A stretch of DNA of 48,941 nt from an uncultured Myxococcales bacterium (GTDB taxonomy: Bacteria > Myxococcota_A > UBA9042 > DTJE01): NCBI GenBank assembly GCA_903847405.1, contig CAINDP010000201.1:1-48941 (forward strand), written 5' to 3'. Below the pieces are notes generated by a model, which did not search any database, was not told where the DNA came from, and worked only from the letters and a program-made list of their open reading frames with translations. Within the stretch, counting starts at the first letter, position 1. The number at the start of each line of letters is the position of its first letter. Positions 42,279-48,941 of this stretch are shown here, piece by piece. A program made the translations under genes and the position numbers.

Positions 42279-43502
42279 CTACGGGGTTTCGTTCGGCTCA
42301 TACCCGATGACCTTCGCCTTGGACAGCCCGAAAAAAAGGCAGATCGACGCGGCGTCGGCGGGGTTGTCCTTGGACTTCGCGACGAAGGTGCCGTCGCCGA
42401 CCTGGTGCAGGTCGAACAGCAGCGGCATGGCGTTCACCGCCACTTTCAGGTACCCGCAGTAATCGGGCTTCGCGCTGGAAGGGGCCGCGTCGCAGGTCGC
42501 CTGCAGCTTGGCGATCGCCGTTTCCAACTGCTGCTTCGTCAGCACGCCCGACAGCACGCCGTTCGCCAGTTCGAACCCGTCCGCCGTGGCGCCGGCCAGG
42601 ATGTCGCCCTTCACCTTCGCCTGGATCAGCGTCGCGTCGATCACCAGGCCGTCGCTGACCGGGATCGACAACTGGAATTCCGAGGGGCCGGCCGCCAGCG
42701 CACCGTTCGTGATGCGGGCTCCCGGGAAGTAGATCATCGGGGCGTCGATATCCAGGATGTAGGAATCCAGCAGCACGTAGACGTCGCCCGAGGCCGCCGG
42801 AGGCGTCGATGCGGATCGGCCCATCAGGCCGTTCAGTTGGAAGGACGCCGTGTTCGTGAAATCGGTCACGCCCAGCAGTTCGAACAGCAGCAGCGTCGCG
42901 TCCGCCTGCACCAGCGTCGCCAGCGGGCCGTTGACCTGGCTGGCCAGGCCCCTGAGGCCGTTGTCGCCCAGGCCGTCGCCGGTGTAGTCGAAGCACGTCG
43001 ACTGGATCACGGCCTGGTCCGAAGGGGTCTGCAGGCTGGATGTGACGCCGGCAGGGCCCCACGAGGTGGGCGGGAGGTAGGGCCCCGCATTGACGCACCT
43101 ACCGGTCAATGCAGCGCACGCCGTCCCGCCGGTACAGGTTCCGCACGAGCCCCCCAAGCCGTCATCTCCGCATTCGCGGTCCGTGCAGTTGGGGACGTCG
43201 ATGATGGCGCAACCACCCAGGTAGCAAACCCAGCCGACCTCGCACGGCCCACACGTTCCCCCGCAGCCGTCGTCGCCACAGTTGTACGCCGGACAGTCCG
43301 GCACGCACGCCTCCGGTCCCGGATCCCCGGCCTCGGCGCTCGCATCAACCTCATCCACACCGACGTCTGCCGCCACCTCCCCCGGCGCGTCCGCATCGGC
43401 ACCCACCGCATCCACCGGCGCCGAACCGCCGCCACCGCACCCCGCGTTCAACGCCAGCGCCAGCGTCGCCAGCCCCAGCGCCCAGGCGGGGATCGATCGC
43501 AT
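42279..43502 (-). CDS. Cys-rich lipoprotein with CGDDGCGG-type repeats
   Basis: A 407-residue lipoprotein. Signal peptide ends LALNAGC, lipid Cys about residue 22. A linker rich in Asp, Ala and Glu follows, then two Cys-rich repeats (YNCGDDGCGGTCGPC and RECGDDGLGGSCGTC) and a globular domain of about 250 residues with internal beta strands (GDVYVLLDSYILDIDAPMI). Repeats of this type abound in Myxococcota surface proteins. The function is unknown. An ATG four codons upstream (43514) is also possible; GGAG six bases before the chosen ATG favours 43502. It is divergent from the radical SAM gene at 43625. Confidence 0.87.
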   Translation of the reverse strand: MRSIPAWALGLATLALALNAGCGGGGSAPVDAVGADADAPGEVAADVGVDEVDASAEAGDPGPEACVPDCPAYNCGDDGCGGTCGPCEVGWVCYLGGCAIIDVPNCTDRECGDDGLGGSCGTCTGGTACAALTGRCVNAGPYLPPTSWGPAGVTSSLQTPSDQAVIQSTCFDYTGDGLGDNGLRGLASQVNGPLATLVQADATLLLFELLGVTDFTNTASFQLNGLMGRSASTPPAASGDVYVLLDSYILDIDAPMIYFPGARITNGALAAGPSEFQLSIPVSDGLVIDATLIQAKVKGDILAGATADGFELANGVLSGVLTKQQLETAIAKLQATCDAAPSSAKPDYCGYLKVAVNAMPLLFDLHQVGDGTFVAKSKDNPADAASICLFFGLSKAKVIGYEPNETP

Positions 43503-43624
43503 GACGTGCTCCATGGTCCGGCCTCGCTCCGACGTACCGGCATCCTACGATTTCACCCCCCTCGCTTTCAACCCGCACGGGCCGCCGATGGCCCCCTCCC
43601 CCGATTTCCGGTACCCTTCCCGCC

Positions 43625-44545
43625 ATGATCCGGCACGTGGACATCAAGCTTTCGTACGCCTGCAACAACTGCTGCGTCCACTGCGTCGTGGCCGACCAGC
43701 GGGACGGCGCCCTGGCGCTCCGGGGCCGGGACTGGCGCTCGTCGGCCGAGGTCGCGGCCGAACTGGTGGACGCCGCGGCGCAAGGCTTCACCCTGGTGAC
43801 GTTCACCGGCGGCGAGCCCACGATGCGCAAGGATCTGCCCGCCCTGGTGGACGCGGCCCGGGCCCTGGGACTGGCCGTCGGCCTGCAGACCAACGGGCGC
43901 CTGCTGTCGGTGGCCTCCCTGCGGGAGCGCCTGGTCGGCAAGGGGCTGCGCTTCGTGGTGGCGGTCCACGGCCCCGACGCGGCGATCCACGACGCCGTGA
44001 CGCGCGTGCCGGGGTCCTTCGACCAGGTCCTGGACGGCCTGCGCGCGCTGTTCGCGGCCGGCGAAAAGGTCACGATCAAGACCGTGATGTCCCGTCGGAA
44101 CGTGCCCCACCTGCCGGCCCTGGCCGACCGCCTGTCGTCCGAAGGCGCCCGGCGCTTCAACCTGACCTTCCCCCACGCCCTGGGCAACGCCCGCCGGGAG
44201 TTCCAGGCCGTCGTCCCCCGTTACGGCGAGGCCATGCCGTTCGTGCACGCGGCGCTGGACCTGCTGGAATTGCGGAACTGCGCCGCCGTCACCGAAGCCA
44301 TCCCGCCCTGCCTGCTGGGATCGCGGGCCGCCCAGGCCAGCGAGGCCACGTACAGCGCCGGATTCCGCAGCGAGGTCCGCCAGTTGGATCAGGACGCCCG
44401 GGACTGGACCCGGGACCGGACCGTGGAGGGCAAGGTGTTCCCCGACGAATGCGCGGGCTGCGGCCTGCGTCCGGACTGCGAAGGCGTGTGGCGCGAATAC
44501 GTCGATGCGTATGGCGGCGCCGAACTGCGCCCGCTGCGGGCGTGA
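43625..44545 (+). CDS. Radical SAM protein with SPASM/Twitch-like C-terminus
   Basis: A 306-residue enzyme. CNNCCVHC gives Cys13, Cys17 and Cys20; FTGGEPTMRKD and VGLQTNGRLLS follow. The C-terminus CAGCGLRPDCEGVWREYVDA is like the auxiliary-cluster region of SPASM/Twitch proteins, with three cysteines close together. It is complete and a little short for the SPASM group. Such enzymes modify peptides, proteins or cofactors. It lies between two lipoprotein genes, but no obvious precursor peptide is visible nearby. It is not a close copy of the radical SAM gene at 1-601. Confidence 0.9.
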   Translation: MIRHVDIKLSYACNNCCVHCVVADQRDGALALRGRDWRSSAEVAAELVDAAAQGFTLVTFTGGEPTMRKDLPALVDAARALGLAVGLQTNGRLLSVASLRERLVGKGLRFVVAVHGPDAAIHDAVTRVPGSFDQVLDGLRALFAAGEKVTIKTVMSRRNVPHLPALADRLSSEGARRFNLTFPHALGNARREFQAVVPRYGEAMPFVHAALDLLELRNCAAVTEAIPPCLLGSRAAQASEATYSAGFRSEVRQLDQDARDWTRDRTVEGKVFPDECAGCGLRPDCEGVWREYVDAYGGAELRPLRA

Positions 44546-44572
44546 TGCAGGTTCAGGATCCCCCCCGCGAAC

Positions 44573-44602
44573 TTCACCCCCCCGGTACGACGGGTGTATA
44601 AG
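44573..44602 (+). promoter_or_regulatory. Candidate promoter of the 44632 lipoprotein gene
   Basis: TTCACC at 44573-44578, 18-base spacer, TATAAG at 44597-44602, about 30 bases before the ATG. The -10 stands out in a GC-rich context; the -35 is weak. Confidence 0.45.
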
Positions 44603-44631
44603 GCGTCCACCACCCATCCTTGGAGGCACCG

Positions 44632-45273
44632 ATGCGAATCCTGATGACGATCGTGGCCCTGTCCGCGACCCTGGCCCTGAGCGGCTGCCCGACGGACAGC
44701 ACGACCGGTGGAGGCGGCGGCGACCTGGCGTGCGCGGTCGATACGACCACCCGCGTCACCTGCACCGCCAATCCGGACGTCCGCCTGCTGACGGCCCTTC
44801 AGACCCTCCAGGCGATGAAGGCCTCGTTTGAAACGCAGTTCGCCACGGTGACCTGGATGGGCGGCATCGCCGGCACGGCCATCGACCGCGACGGCAAGAT
44901 CATGGACAAGGGCCCGATGATCGGAACCGCCCCCTTCGTCATGGAAATGGGCTCGGGCTGGACCGGCAACTTCTGCACCGGCCAGGGCGCGACCGACAAC
45001 ACGCTGAACTACGACACCACCGACGGCAAGTGCACGGCCTTGCGCGACTGCGGACCCGGCGCCTGCGAAACCACACCACTCTACGTGTTCCCGGTGGTGG
45101 ACTCCCCGGCGGCGATCCAGGCGGCCTTCCCCGGCGACCCGGCCGGCACGCTGTACAACCTGATGCTGGTCCTGGGCAACGGCGCGGTCTGGACGGTCAC
45201 GCGCCTGGCGATCACCGGCCTGACCGCCGAAACGAAGTCGGTCGACGCCAACACCGGCGCGGTCATCCCGTAG
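44632..45273 (+). CDS. Lipoprotein of unknown function
   Basis: A 213-residue lipoprotein: signal peptide with lipobox LALSGC (Cys19), then a Gly/Thr-rich linker and a mature domain with six cysteines (LACAV, VTCTA, NFCTG, GKCTA, RDCGP and GACET), which may form disulfide bonds. No domain family recognised. TGGAGGCACCG precedes the ATG; an ATG four codons upstream is also present. It follows the radical SAM gene by 86 bases with its own probable promoter. Confidence 0.82.
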   Translation: MRILMTIVALSATLALSGCPTDSTTGGGGGDLACAVDTTTRVTCTANPDVRLLTALQTLQAMKASFETQFATVTWMGGIAGTAIDRDGKIMDKGPMIGTAPFVMEMGSGWTGNFCTGQGATDNTLNYDTTDGKCTALRDCGPGACETTPLYVFPVVDSPAAIQAAFPGDPAGTLYNLMLVLGNGAVWTVTRLAITGLTAETKSVDANTGAVIP

Positions 45274-45294
45274 GCGCCCGTCCCCCCGAACCCC

Positions 45295-45323
45295 TCACGG
45301 CACCGCCCGCACCTCGATTTCCG
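45295..45323. repeat. 29-base direct repeat, copy 1 (stub of DUF4838 gene 3' end)
   Basis: Starts TCACGGCACCGCCCGCACCT and is identical over 29 bases to 45783-45811; a third copy at 48629-48657 differs at one base. On the minus strand it encodes EIEVRAVP and a stop, the end of the DUF4838 proteins. Here only the stub exists, with no gene body behind it. Confidence 0.9.
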
Positions 45324-45390
45324 AGCGCGGCGAAATCGTACTTCACGGGTTGCGCTATACTGGCTCCTCCTGGCAGTCGCGGGAAGGGCC

Positions 45391-45705
45391 ATGGTGGACT
45401 GGGATACCGCTCGCCTGATGGTGGAACAGGTCGTCGAGATCGCCCACCCGCAACAGGTCATCGTCTTCGGATCCCTGGCTCGGGGGGAGGTCGGTCCCGA
45501 CAGCGACATCGATCTGCTGGTCGTCACATCCTTCACAGGTTCCCGGCGGGCCCTTGCGGTCCGAATCCTTGCCTCCCTCGCATCCTTCGATGCCCCCAAG
45601 GACGTCGTCATCCTGACTCCCGAGGAGTTTGCACGTTTCCGGAACGTTGTCGGAAGCATCGCCTACCCCGCCGCACGGGAAGGGAAGGTGATGCATGCGG
45701 CCTGA
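45391..45705 (+). CDS. Minimal nucleotidyltransferase (MNT), MntA-like
   Basis: A 104-residue nucleotidyltransferase with GSLARGEVGPDSDIDLLVV: the GS motif followed by the D-x-D metal-binding pair. Small enzymes like this are paired with HEPN toxins and in characterised pairs block the toxin by adding AMP to it. ATG at 45391 has GGGAAGGG upstream; a TATACT (-10-like) lies at 45356-45361. The downstream HEPN reading frame overlaps the end by 11 bases but is broken after 28 codons. The module lies between two copies of a 29-base direct repeat. Confidence 0.87.
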   Translation: MVDWDTARLMVEQVVEIAHPQQVIVFGSLARGEVGPDSDIDLLVVTSFTGSRRALAVRILASLASFDAPKDVVILTPEEFARFRNVVGSIAYPAAREGKVMHAA

Positions 45706-45781
45706 GGATCTGGAAATCGCCGATTCGTGGATGTCCAAGGCCGACGGAGATGCCGTGCGCCTGCAAATCGATCGCGGTTGA
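45695..45781 (+). pseudogene. Truncated HEPN-domain gene (N-terminal 28 codons)
   Basis: MRPEDLEIADSWMSKADGDA is the start of this frame and resembles the first helix of HEPN toxins (W---KA--D pattern). The frame then stops at 45779-45781, two bases before the second copy of the 29-base repeat. The remaining hundred or so residues of a HEPN protein, including its RX4-6H motif, are missing. It is probably a non-functional remnant, leaving the MNT without a partner. Confidence 0.65.
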
Positions 45782-45782
45782 A

Positions 45783-45811
45783 TCACGGCACCGCCCGCAC
45801 CTCGATTTCCG
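45783..45811. repeat. 29-base direct repeat, copy 2
   Basis: Identical to 45295-45323. It forms the 3' end of the DUF4838 gene and lies directly after the truncated HEPN frame. Confidence 0.9.
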
Positions 45812-48557
45812 TGTGCATCGTGATGCTTTCGCCCGCCTGCAGCAACGTCCGCTGACCGAAGATTTCCATTTCCAGGTCCGTCAGTTCAACGGGGTAGGCA
45901 TACAACTGGGTGAAGTCCACCTCGGCGGGCGTGAAGCGGTGCGTCAGGCGCAGGCCCTTGCTGCCCGTGAACGTCCACTCGCCCGCGGGGGTCCGCTCCT
46001 TGCGGAAATACTGGCCCTCGCGCATGCCCGCAACCACGCCCGTCATGTCCTGCTCCGTCGGCACGCCGTCCTTGCCTGTGAACGCCACCCGGGTCGTCGT
46101 CACGTCGCCCAGATCCATTTCCAGGTGGCTGCGCAGGCGCGTTTCCCGTGCGCCCGGCCCCGGGTTGGTGACCGTCGAGGTGACGCGCAGGATCGGCTGG
46201 TCGGGGTCCAGGGTCAGCGTGCGCGACAGGTTCAGCCCGTCGAAGGTCTTCAGGCTGACGGTGATCGACCGCTCGGTCATGTCGCTTTCGTTGCCCGGCT
46301 CGACCCAGCCGAAGAAGTTGAAGCCCTCGCCGACCCGATCCTCCAGGCCCCCGGCGAAGGGATAGAACAGCCCCGGGCGCCGGTCGTACGCGGTCAGCGT
46401 CTTGCCGCTGGCACGGTCGGTGATCCGCAACGCCCGTCCCGCCAGCGCCGGCACGACGTCCACCTGCAGGCCCGCGTTCTGGATGGTCTTGACCTGCTGG
46501 TCCACCCCCAGGATGACGTACAGCAGCGTCATGGTGTCCGGGCTGCCCTGGGCCTCGCGGATCGACGTGAACCCGTGGGCGCTCATCATGTCGATGAACG
46601 CCAGCACGTCGTCGAACGTCGCCTGGCCCGGGTTCCAGCGCAGCCAGCCGTCTTCCAGACGGTACCCGTTGCGCGGGTAGAAGCGCGCGTAGGCCAACGG
46701 CATCGCGGCCACCTGCACGCGGTCCAGCAGCACCGGGTCGTCGGCGACCATCTGCGTCGCCTCGGCGAACAGCGCCTCGCCCGTCACGACGACGTCCTCG
46801 GGCAGGTAGCCCTGGGCGGGGTTCGTGTACAGGTGCATGTGGATGTTGTCCTTGTCGACCTTGTCCTGCAGCAGGTGGATCCAGTCGTAGATCGGGCCCC
46901 AGGCCGCGCCGTAGTAGTCCGCCAGGAACGTGCGGATCAGGCGGTCCGGGTCCTGCGTCGGGTCCCACAGCAGTTTGGCGCCGAACCACGGCCGCAGCAG
47001 GCTGAACTCGCCGCCGGGACCCTGGTTCATGCCCTGCAGGAAGATTCCTTCCACCCCGATTTCACGATAGAAACGCAGGTTGTCCGCCAGCGCGAAGAAG
47101 TTCGGGAAGGGGTTGTAGTAGTGCATGAAGTCCACGATGTAGTGCCAGATGTACAGGTGCCCCGTCAGGGTGCCCCATGCCTCGGCGCGGCGCTTGTAGT
47201 CCGCATTCTTGTCGCACGTGCGGATCGGGTGGCTGTCGCAGGACGGGTACATGTGGCACAGCCAGACCGCGACGTTCGGGTGCAGGTCCAGGCCGACGGG
47301 CGGCTCCTCGGTGTACATGTAGGCCAGCGTGCCGATCTGCTTGTCCGGGTAGACCTCGGCGGTGCGCTTCGCCAGTTCGCTGACGAACCAGAACTGGGTG
47401 CCGCCGGCCGTGCCGTACTGCTCGTTCATCGCCTTGCACTTGGAACACTCGCACCCGTTGTAGTGGTCCATCTGGCTGAAGTTGAACTGGCGGACGTTCG
47501 GCGTCGCGGCCATGCTGGCCAGCATCCGTTCCGTGACGATGTCCAGCACGTCCGGGTTCGTCAGGCACAACTGCGTGTCTTCCCGGATGCGGACGCCGCC
47601 GATTTCGCTGAAGTACTCGGGGTGCGTGACGAAGAACTCGTCGGGCGAAATGAAGTTGAAGTACGTGTGCGCCTGGCCGGCGTTGCCGTGCTGCAGGCCC
47701 CAGGTCGCGTCGGCCCCGTCGCCGCCGTCGTTGTCGGCCTGGTGCGCCAGGAACGGGCGGTCGGCGCCCGGCCACGCATAGTAGGTCCGGCGCCAGTTGA
47801 AGGCGGGCTGGACGGTTGTGTCGGTGGCCAGCGGGAACAAAACGCTGGTGACTTTTGGGACGATCGTGATGCCGGGCGCGGTCCAGCGGACCTTCAGCGC
47901 CGTTTCCAGGAACCGGTGGACGCCGTACATGGTGCCCGCAGCCGGGGTGCCGGCGATGACGACGTTGGGCGGAACGGCGCGCAGCACGTAGCCCTGCTCG
48001 CCGATGTCGGCGGGGGCCGGATCCACGCCCAGTGCCTTCGCGGCCACGCCCTGCCCGACCACGATCTGCGGCTGCTGGGCCGATTCGGGCGCGGCGACGA
48101 TCGGCAGCGTCACGCCGGTGGCCTCCAGGAACAGCGCCTGCATCTCGTTCGCGGCGTTCCTTTCCGACGGGCTGGCGTCGTCCGCAACCACGATTACGTG
48201 GGTGCTGGCGCCGTTCTGGACCAGGGTCATGGACGGGACGGGCGGGCCGTTGTCCTCGGGGATGTCGGCATAGTCGCGCCCCGGGTCCACCGCGGGCACG
48301 TCGGGCACGTCGAGGACGTCGGGCGTCGCCGGTTCATCGACGCCGTCGGTCGCCGGATCCGTACCCGGGTCCACGTAGGGCACGTCGCGGTCCGCGTCGG
48401 GCGCCACGTCCGGCACGTCCGGCAGGGGCCCGAGGTCGGTCACGTCCGCGCCGGGGCCGGGGTCGTCGGGGGCCGAGGTCCCGTCCCCGCCACAGGAGGC
48501 CGCGCCCCCGATCACCAGCAACGACAGGACGGCAGCGAACAGGCGGATATCACGCAC
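45783..48557 (-). CDS. DUF4838-domain lipoprotein
   Basis: A 924-residue lipoprotein. GTG at 48557-48555 with GGAGG upstream gives a signal peptide with lipobox GGAASC. An Asp/Pro/Val-rich linker (DVPDVAPDADRDVPYVDPGT) of about 75 residues follows. Then comes an alpha-glucuronidase-N-terminal-like domain (GTMYGVHRFLE) and the DUF4838 TIM-barrel-like domain (NFSQMDHYNGCECSKCKAMN, EGIFLQGMNQGPGGEFSLL), with a beta-sandwich at the C-terminus. Relatives occur near polysaccharide-degrading enzymes; activity is unproven. A close paralog follows upstream on the same strand (48629 onward). The last 29 bases of the gene are a direct repeat also found at 45295 and 48629. Confidence 0.9.
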   Translation of the reverse strand: MRDIRLFAAVLSLLVIGGAASCGGDGTSAPDDPGPGADVTDLGPLPDVPDVAPDADRDVPYVDPGTDPATDGVDEPATPDVLDVPDVPAVDPGRDYADIPEDNGPPVPSMTLVQNGASTHVIVVADDASPSERNAANEMQALFLEATGVTLPIVAAPESAQQPQIVVGQGVAAKALGVDPAPADIGEQGYVLRAVPPNVVIAGTPAAGTMYGVHRFLETALKVRWTAPGITIVPKVTSVLFPLATDTTVQPAFNWRRTYYAWPGADRPFLAHQADNDGGDGADATWGLQHGNAGQAHTYFNFISPDEFFVTHPEYFSEIGGVRIREDTQLCLTNPDVLDIVTERMLASMAATPNVRQFNFSQMDHYNGCECSKCKAMNEQYGTAGGTQFWFVSELAKRTAEVYPDKQIGTLAYMYTEEPPVGLDLHPNVAVWLCHMYPSCDSHPIRTCDKNADYKRRAEAWGTLTGHLYIWHYIVDFMHYYNPFPNFFALADNLRFYREIGVEGIFLQGMNQGPGGEFSLLRPWFGAKLLWDPTQDPDRLIRTFLADYYGAAWGPIYDWIHLLQDKVDKDNIHMHLYTNPAQGYLPEDVVVTGEALFAEATQMVADDPVLLDRVQVAAMPLAYARFYPRNGYRLEDGWLRWNPGQATFDDVLAFIDMMSAHGFTSIREAQGSPDTMTLLYVILGVDQQVKTIQNAGLQVDVVPALAGRALRITDRASGKTLTAYDRRPGLFYPFAGGLEDRVGEGFNFFGWVEPGNESDMTERSITVSLKTFDGLNLSRTLTLDPDQPILRVTSTVTNPGPGARETRLRSHLEMDLGDVTTTRVAFTGKDGVPTEQDMTGVVAGMREGQYFRKERTPAGEWTFTGSKGLRLTHRFTPAEVDFTQLYAYPVELTDLEMEIFGQRTLLQAGESITMHTEIEVRAVP

Positions 48558-48628
48558 GACGGGCCTCCGACGAAGGAATCGCGAAAAGGGTAGCGGCGTG
48601 ACGCGCGAAAGGAAAGCGGCGATCCGCG

Positions 48629-48657
48629 TCACGGCACCGCGCGCACCTCGATTTCCG
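48629..48657. repeat. 29-base direct repeat, copy 3 (one mismatch)
   Basis: The equivalent end of the second DUF4838 paralog; one C-to-G difference from the other two copies. This homology belongs to the longer similarity of the two paralogs. Confidence 0.85.
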
Positions 48658-48941
48658 TATGCATCGTCACGCTTTCGCCGGCCTGCAGCAGCGTGCGCCG
48701 GCCGAAGATTTCCATTTCCAGGTCCTTCAGTTCCACGGGGTACGCATACAACTGCGTGAAGTCCACCTCGGCGGGCGTGAAGCGGTGCGTCAGGCGCAGG
48801 CCCTTGCTGCCCGTGAACGTCCACGCGCCCGCGGGGGTCCGTTCCTTGCGGAAGTACTGGCCCTCGCGCATGCCCGCGACCACGCCCGTCATATCCTGTT
48901 CCACGGGCACGCCGTCGCCACCGGTGAACGCCACCCGCGTC
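48629..48941 (-). CDS. DUF4838 lipoprotein paralog, N-terminal part beyond right edge
   Basis: The last 103 codons of a second copy of the DUF4838 protein; the gene runs off the right edge. Over about 100 shared residues only six differ from the copy at 45783 (for example Gln to Arg in EIFGRRTLL, and Thr to Lys in VELKDLEMEI), so the two are recent tandem duplicates. Only the C-terminal beta-sandwich is visible. It lies 71 bases upstream of the first copy on the same strand, with a GC-rich intergenic stretch that shows nothing clear. Confidence 0.92.
   Translation of the reverse strand, partial: TRVAFTGGDGVPVEQDMTGVVAGMREGQYFRKERTPAGAWTFTGSKGLRLTHRFTPAEVDFTQLYAYPVELKDLEMEIFGRRTLLQAGESVTMHTEIEVRAVP

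Noticed and set aside
45030-48593. Plus-strand open frame of 1187 codons antisense to the DUF4838 gene
   Set aside because: No recognisable motifs, repetitive Arg/Val/His composition, opposite to a gene with signal peptide and known domain.

Overview
The window is about 70% GC and comes from a Gram-negative bacterium with an outer membrane. It encodes a LolA-type carrier, LpxL-like and PlsC-like acyltransferases, an OmpA protein with calcium-binding thrombospondin type 3 repeats, and many lipoproteins with canonical lipoboxes. Lipoproteins with Asp/Pro-rich linkers and CGDDGCGG-type cysteine repeats are typical of Myxococcota and related delta-lineage bacteria. That assignment is inference; no rRNA or other taxonomic marker is present.

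Layout. (1) 1-4350: a radical SAM gene cut by the left edge, an alpha/beta hydrolase, a DUF523/DUF1722 protein and an OmpA/TSP3 protein. (2) 4367-35071: a roughly 31 kb biosynthetic locus of at least 27 genes related to aryl-polyene (APE) type II polyketide clusters. (3) 35085-41273: two lipoproteins, then carA-carB. (4) 41292-48941: a DUF6922/AbiEii-like pair, Cys-rich and other lipoproteins, a radical SAM/SPASM-like enzyme, a small nucleotidyltransferase with a truncated HEPN partner, and two near-identical DUF4838 lipoproteins in tandem, the second cut by the right edge.

The biosynthetic locus has four blocks. Minus block 4367-7509 holds KS, CLF-like protein, dehydratase and ketoreductase, matching ApeO, ApeC, ApeP and ApeQ. 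Plus block 7655-11514 holds a membrane protein, ACP, GcvT-like protein, ketoreductase and malonyl transacylase. Minus block 15063-23943 holds nine tightly packed genes: PanE-like reductase, HgdB-like iron-sulfur protein, BadF-type ATPase, ADP-forming acyl-CoA synthetase, AcpS, ACP, COG4648 membrane protein, tandem flavodoxin-like protein and PlsC. Plus block 24209-35071 holds KS, CLF-like protein, B12-type radical SAM, a fused KS-KSbeta, dehydratase, glycosyltransferase, thioesterase, LolA-like protein, MMPL exporter and DUF3261 lipoprotein. A second B12-type radical SAM and a detached LpxL-like acyltransferase lie between blocks. The last two blocks diverge from a 265-base region with good sigma70-like promoters on both strands.

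Inferred function: an ACP-bound polyene or modified fatty acyl chain is built by up to three ketosynthase/CLF-like pairs, tailored by radical SAM and possibly by an ATP-driven low-potential reductase, attached to a lipid or sugar carrier, and moved to the outer membrane. The AMP-dependent aryl:ACP ligase and ammonia lyase that load classical APEs are not seen, so the starter unit may differ. The combination of APE export genes, an HgdB/BadF pair, an iron-sulfur-flavoprotein-like protein, two B12-type radical SAM enzymes and a GcvT-like protein is the strongest candidate here for an undescribed system.
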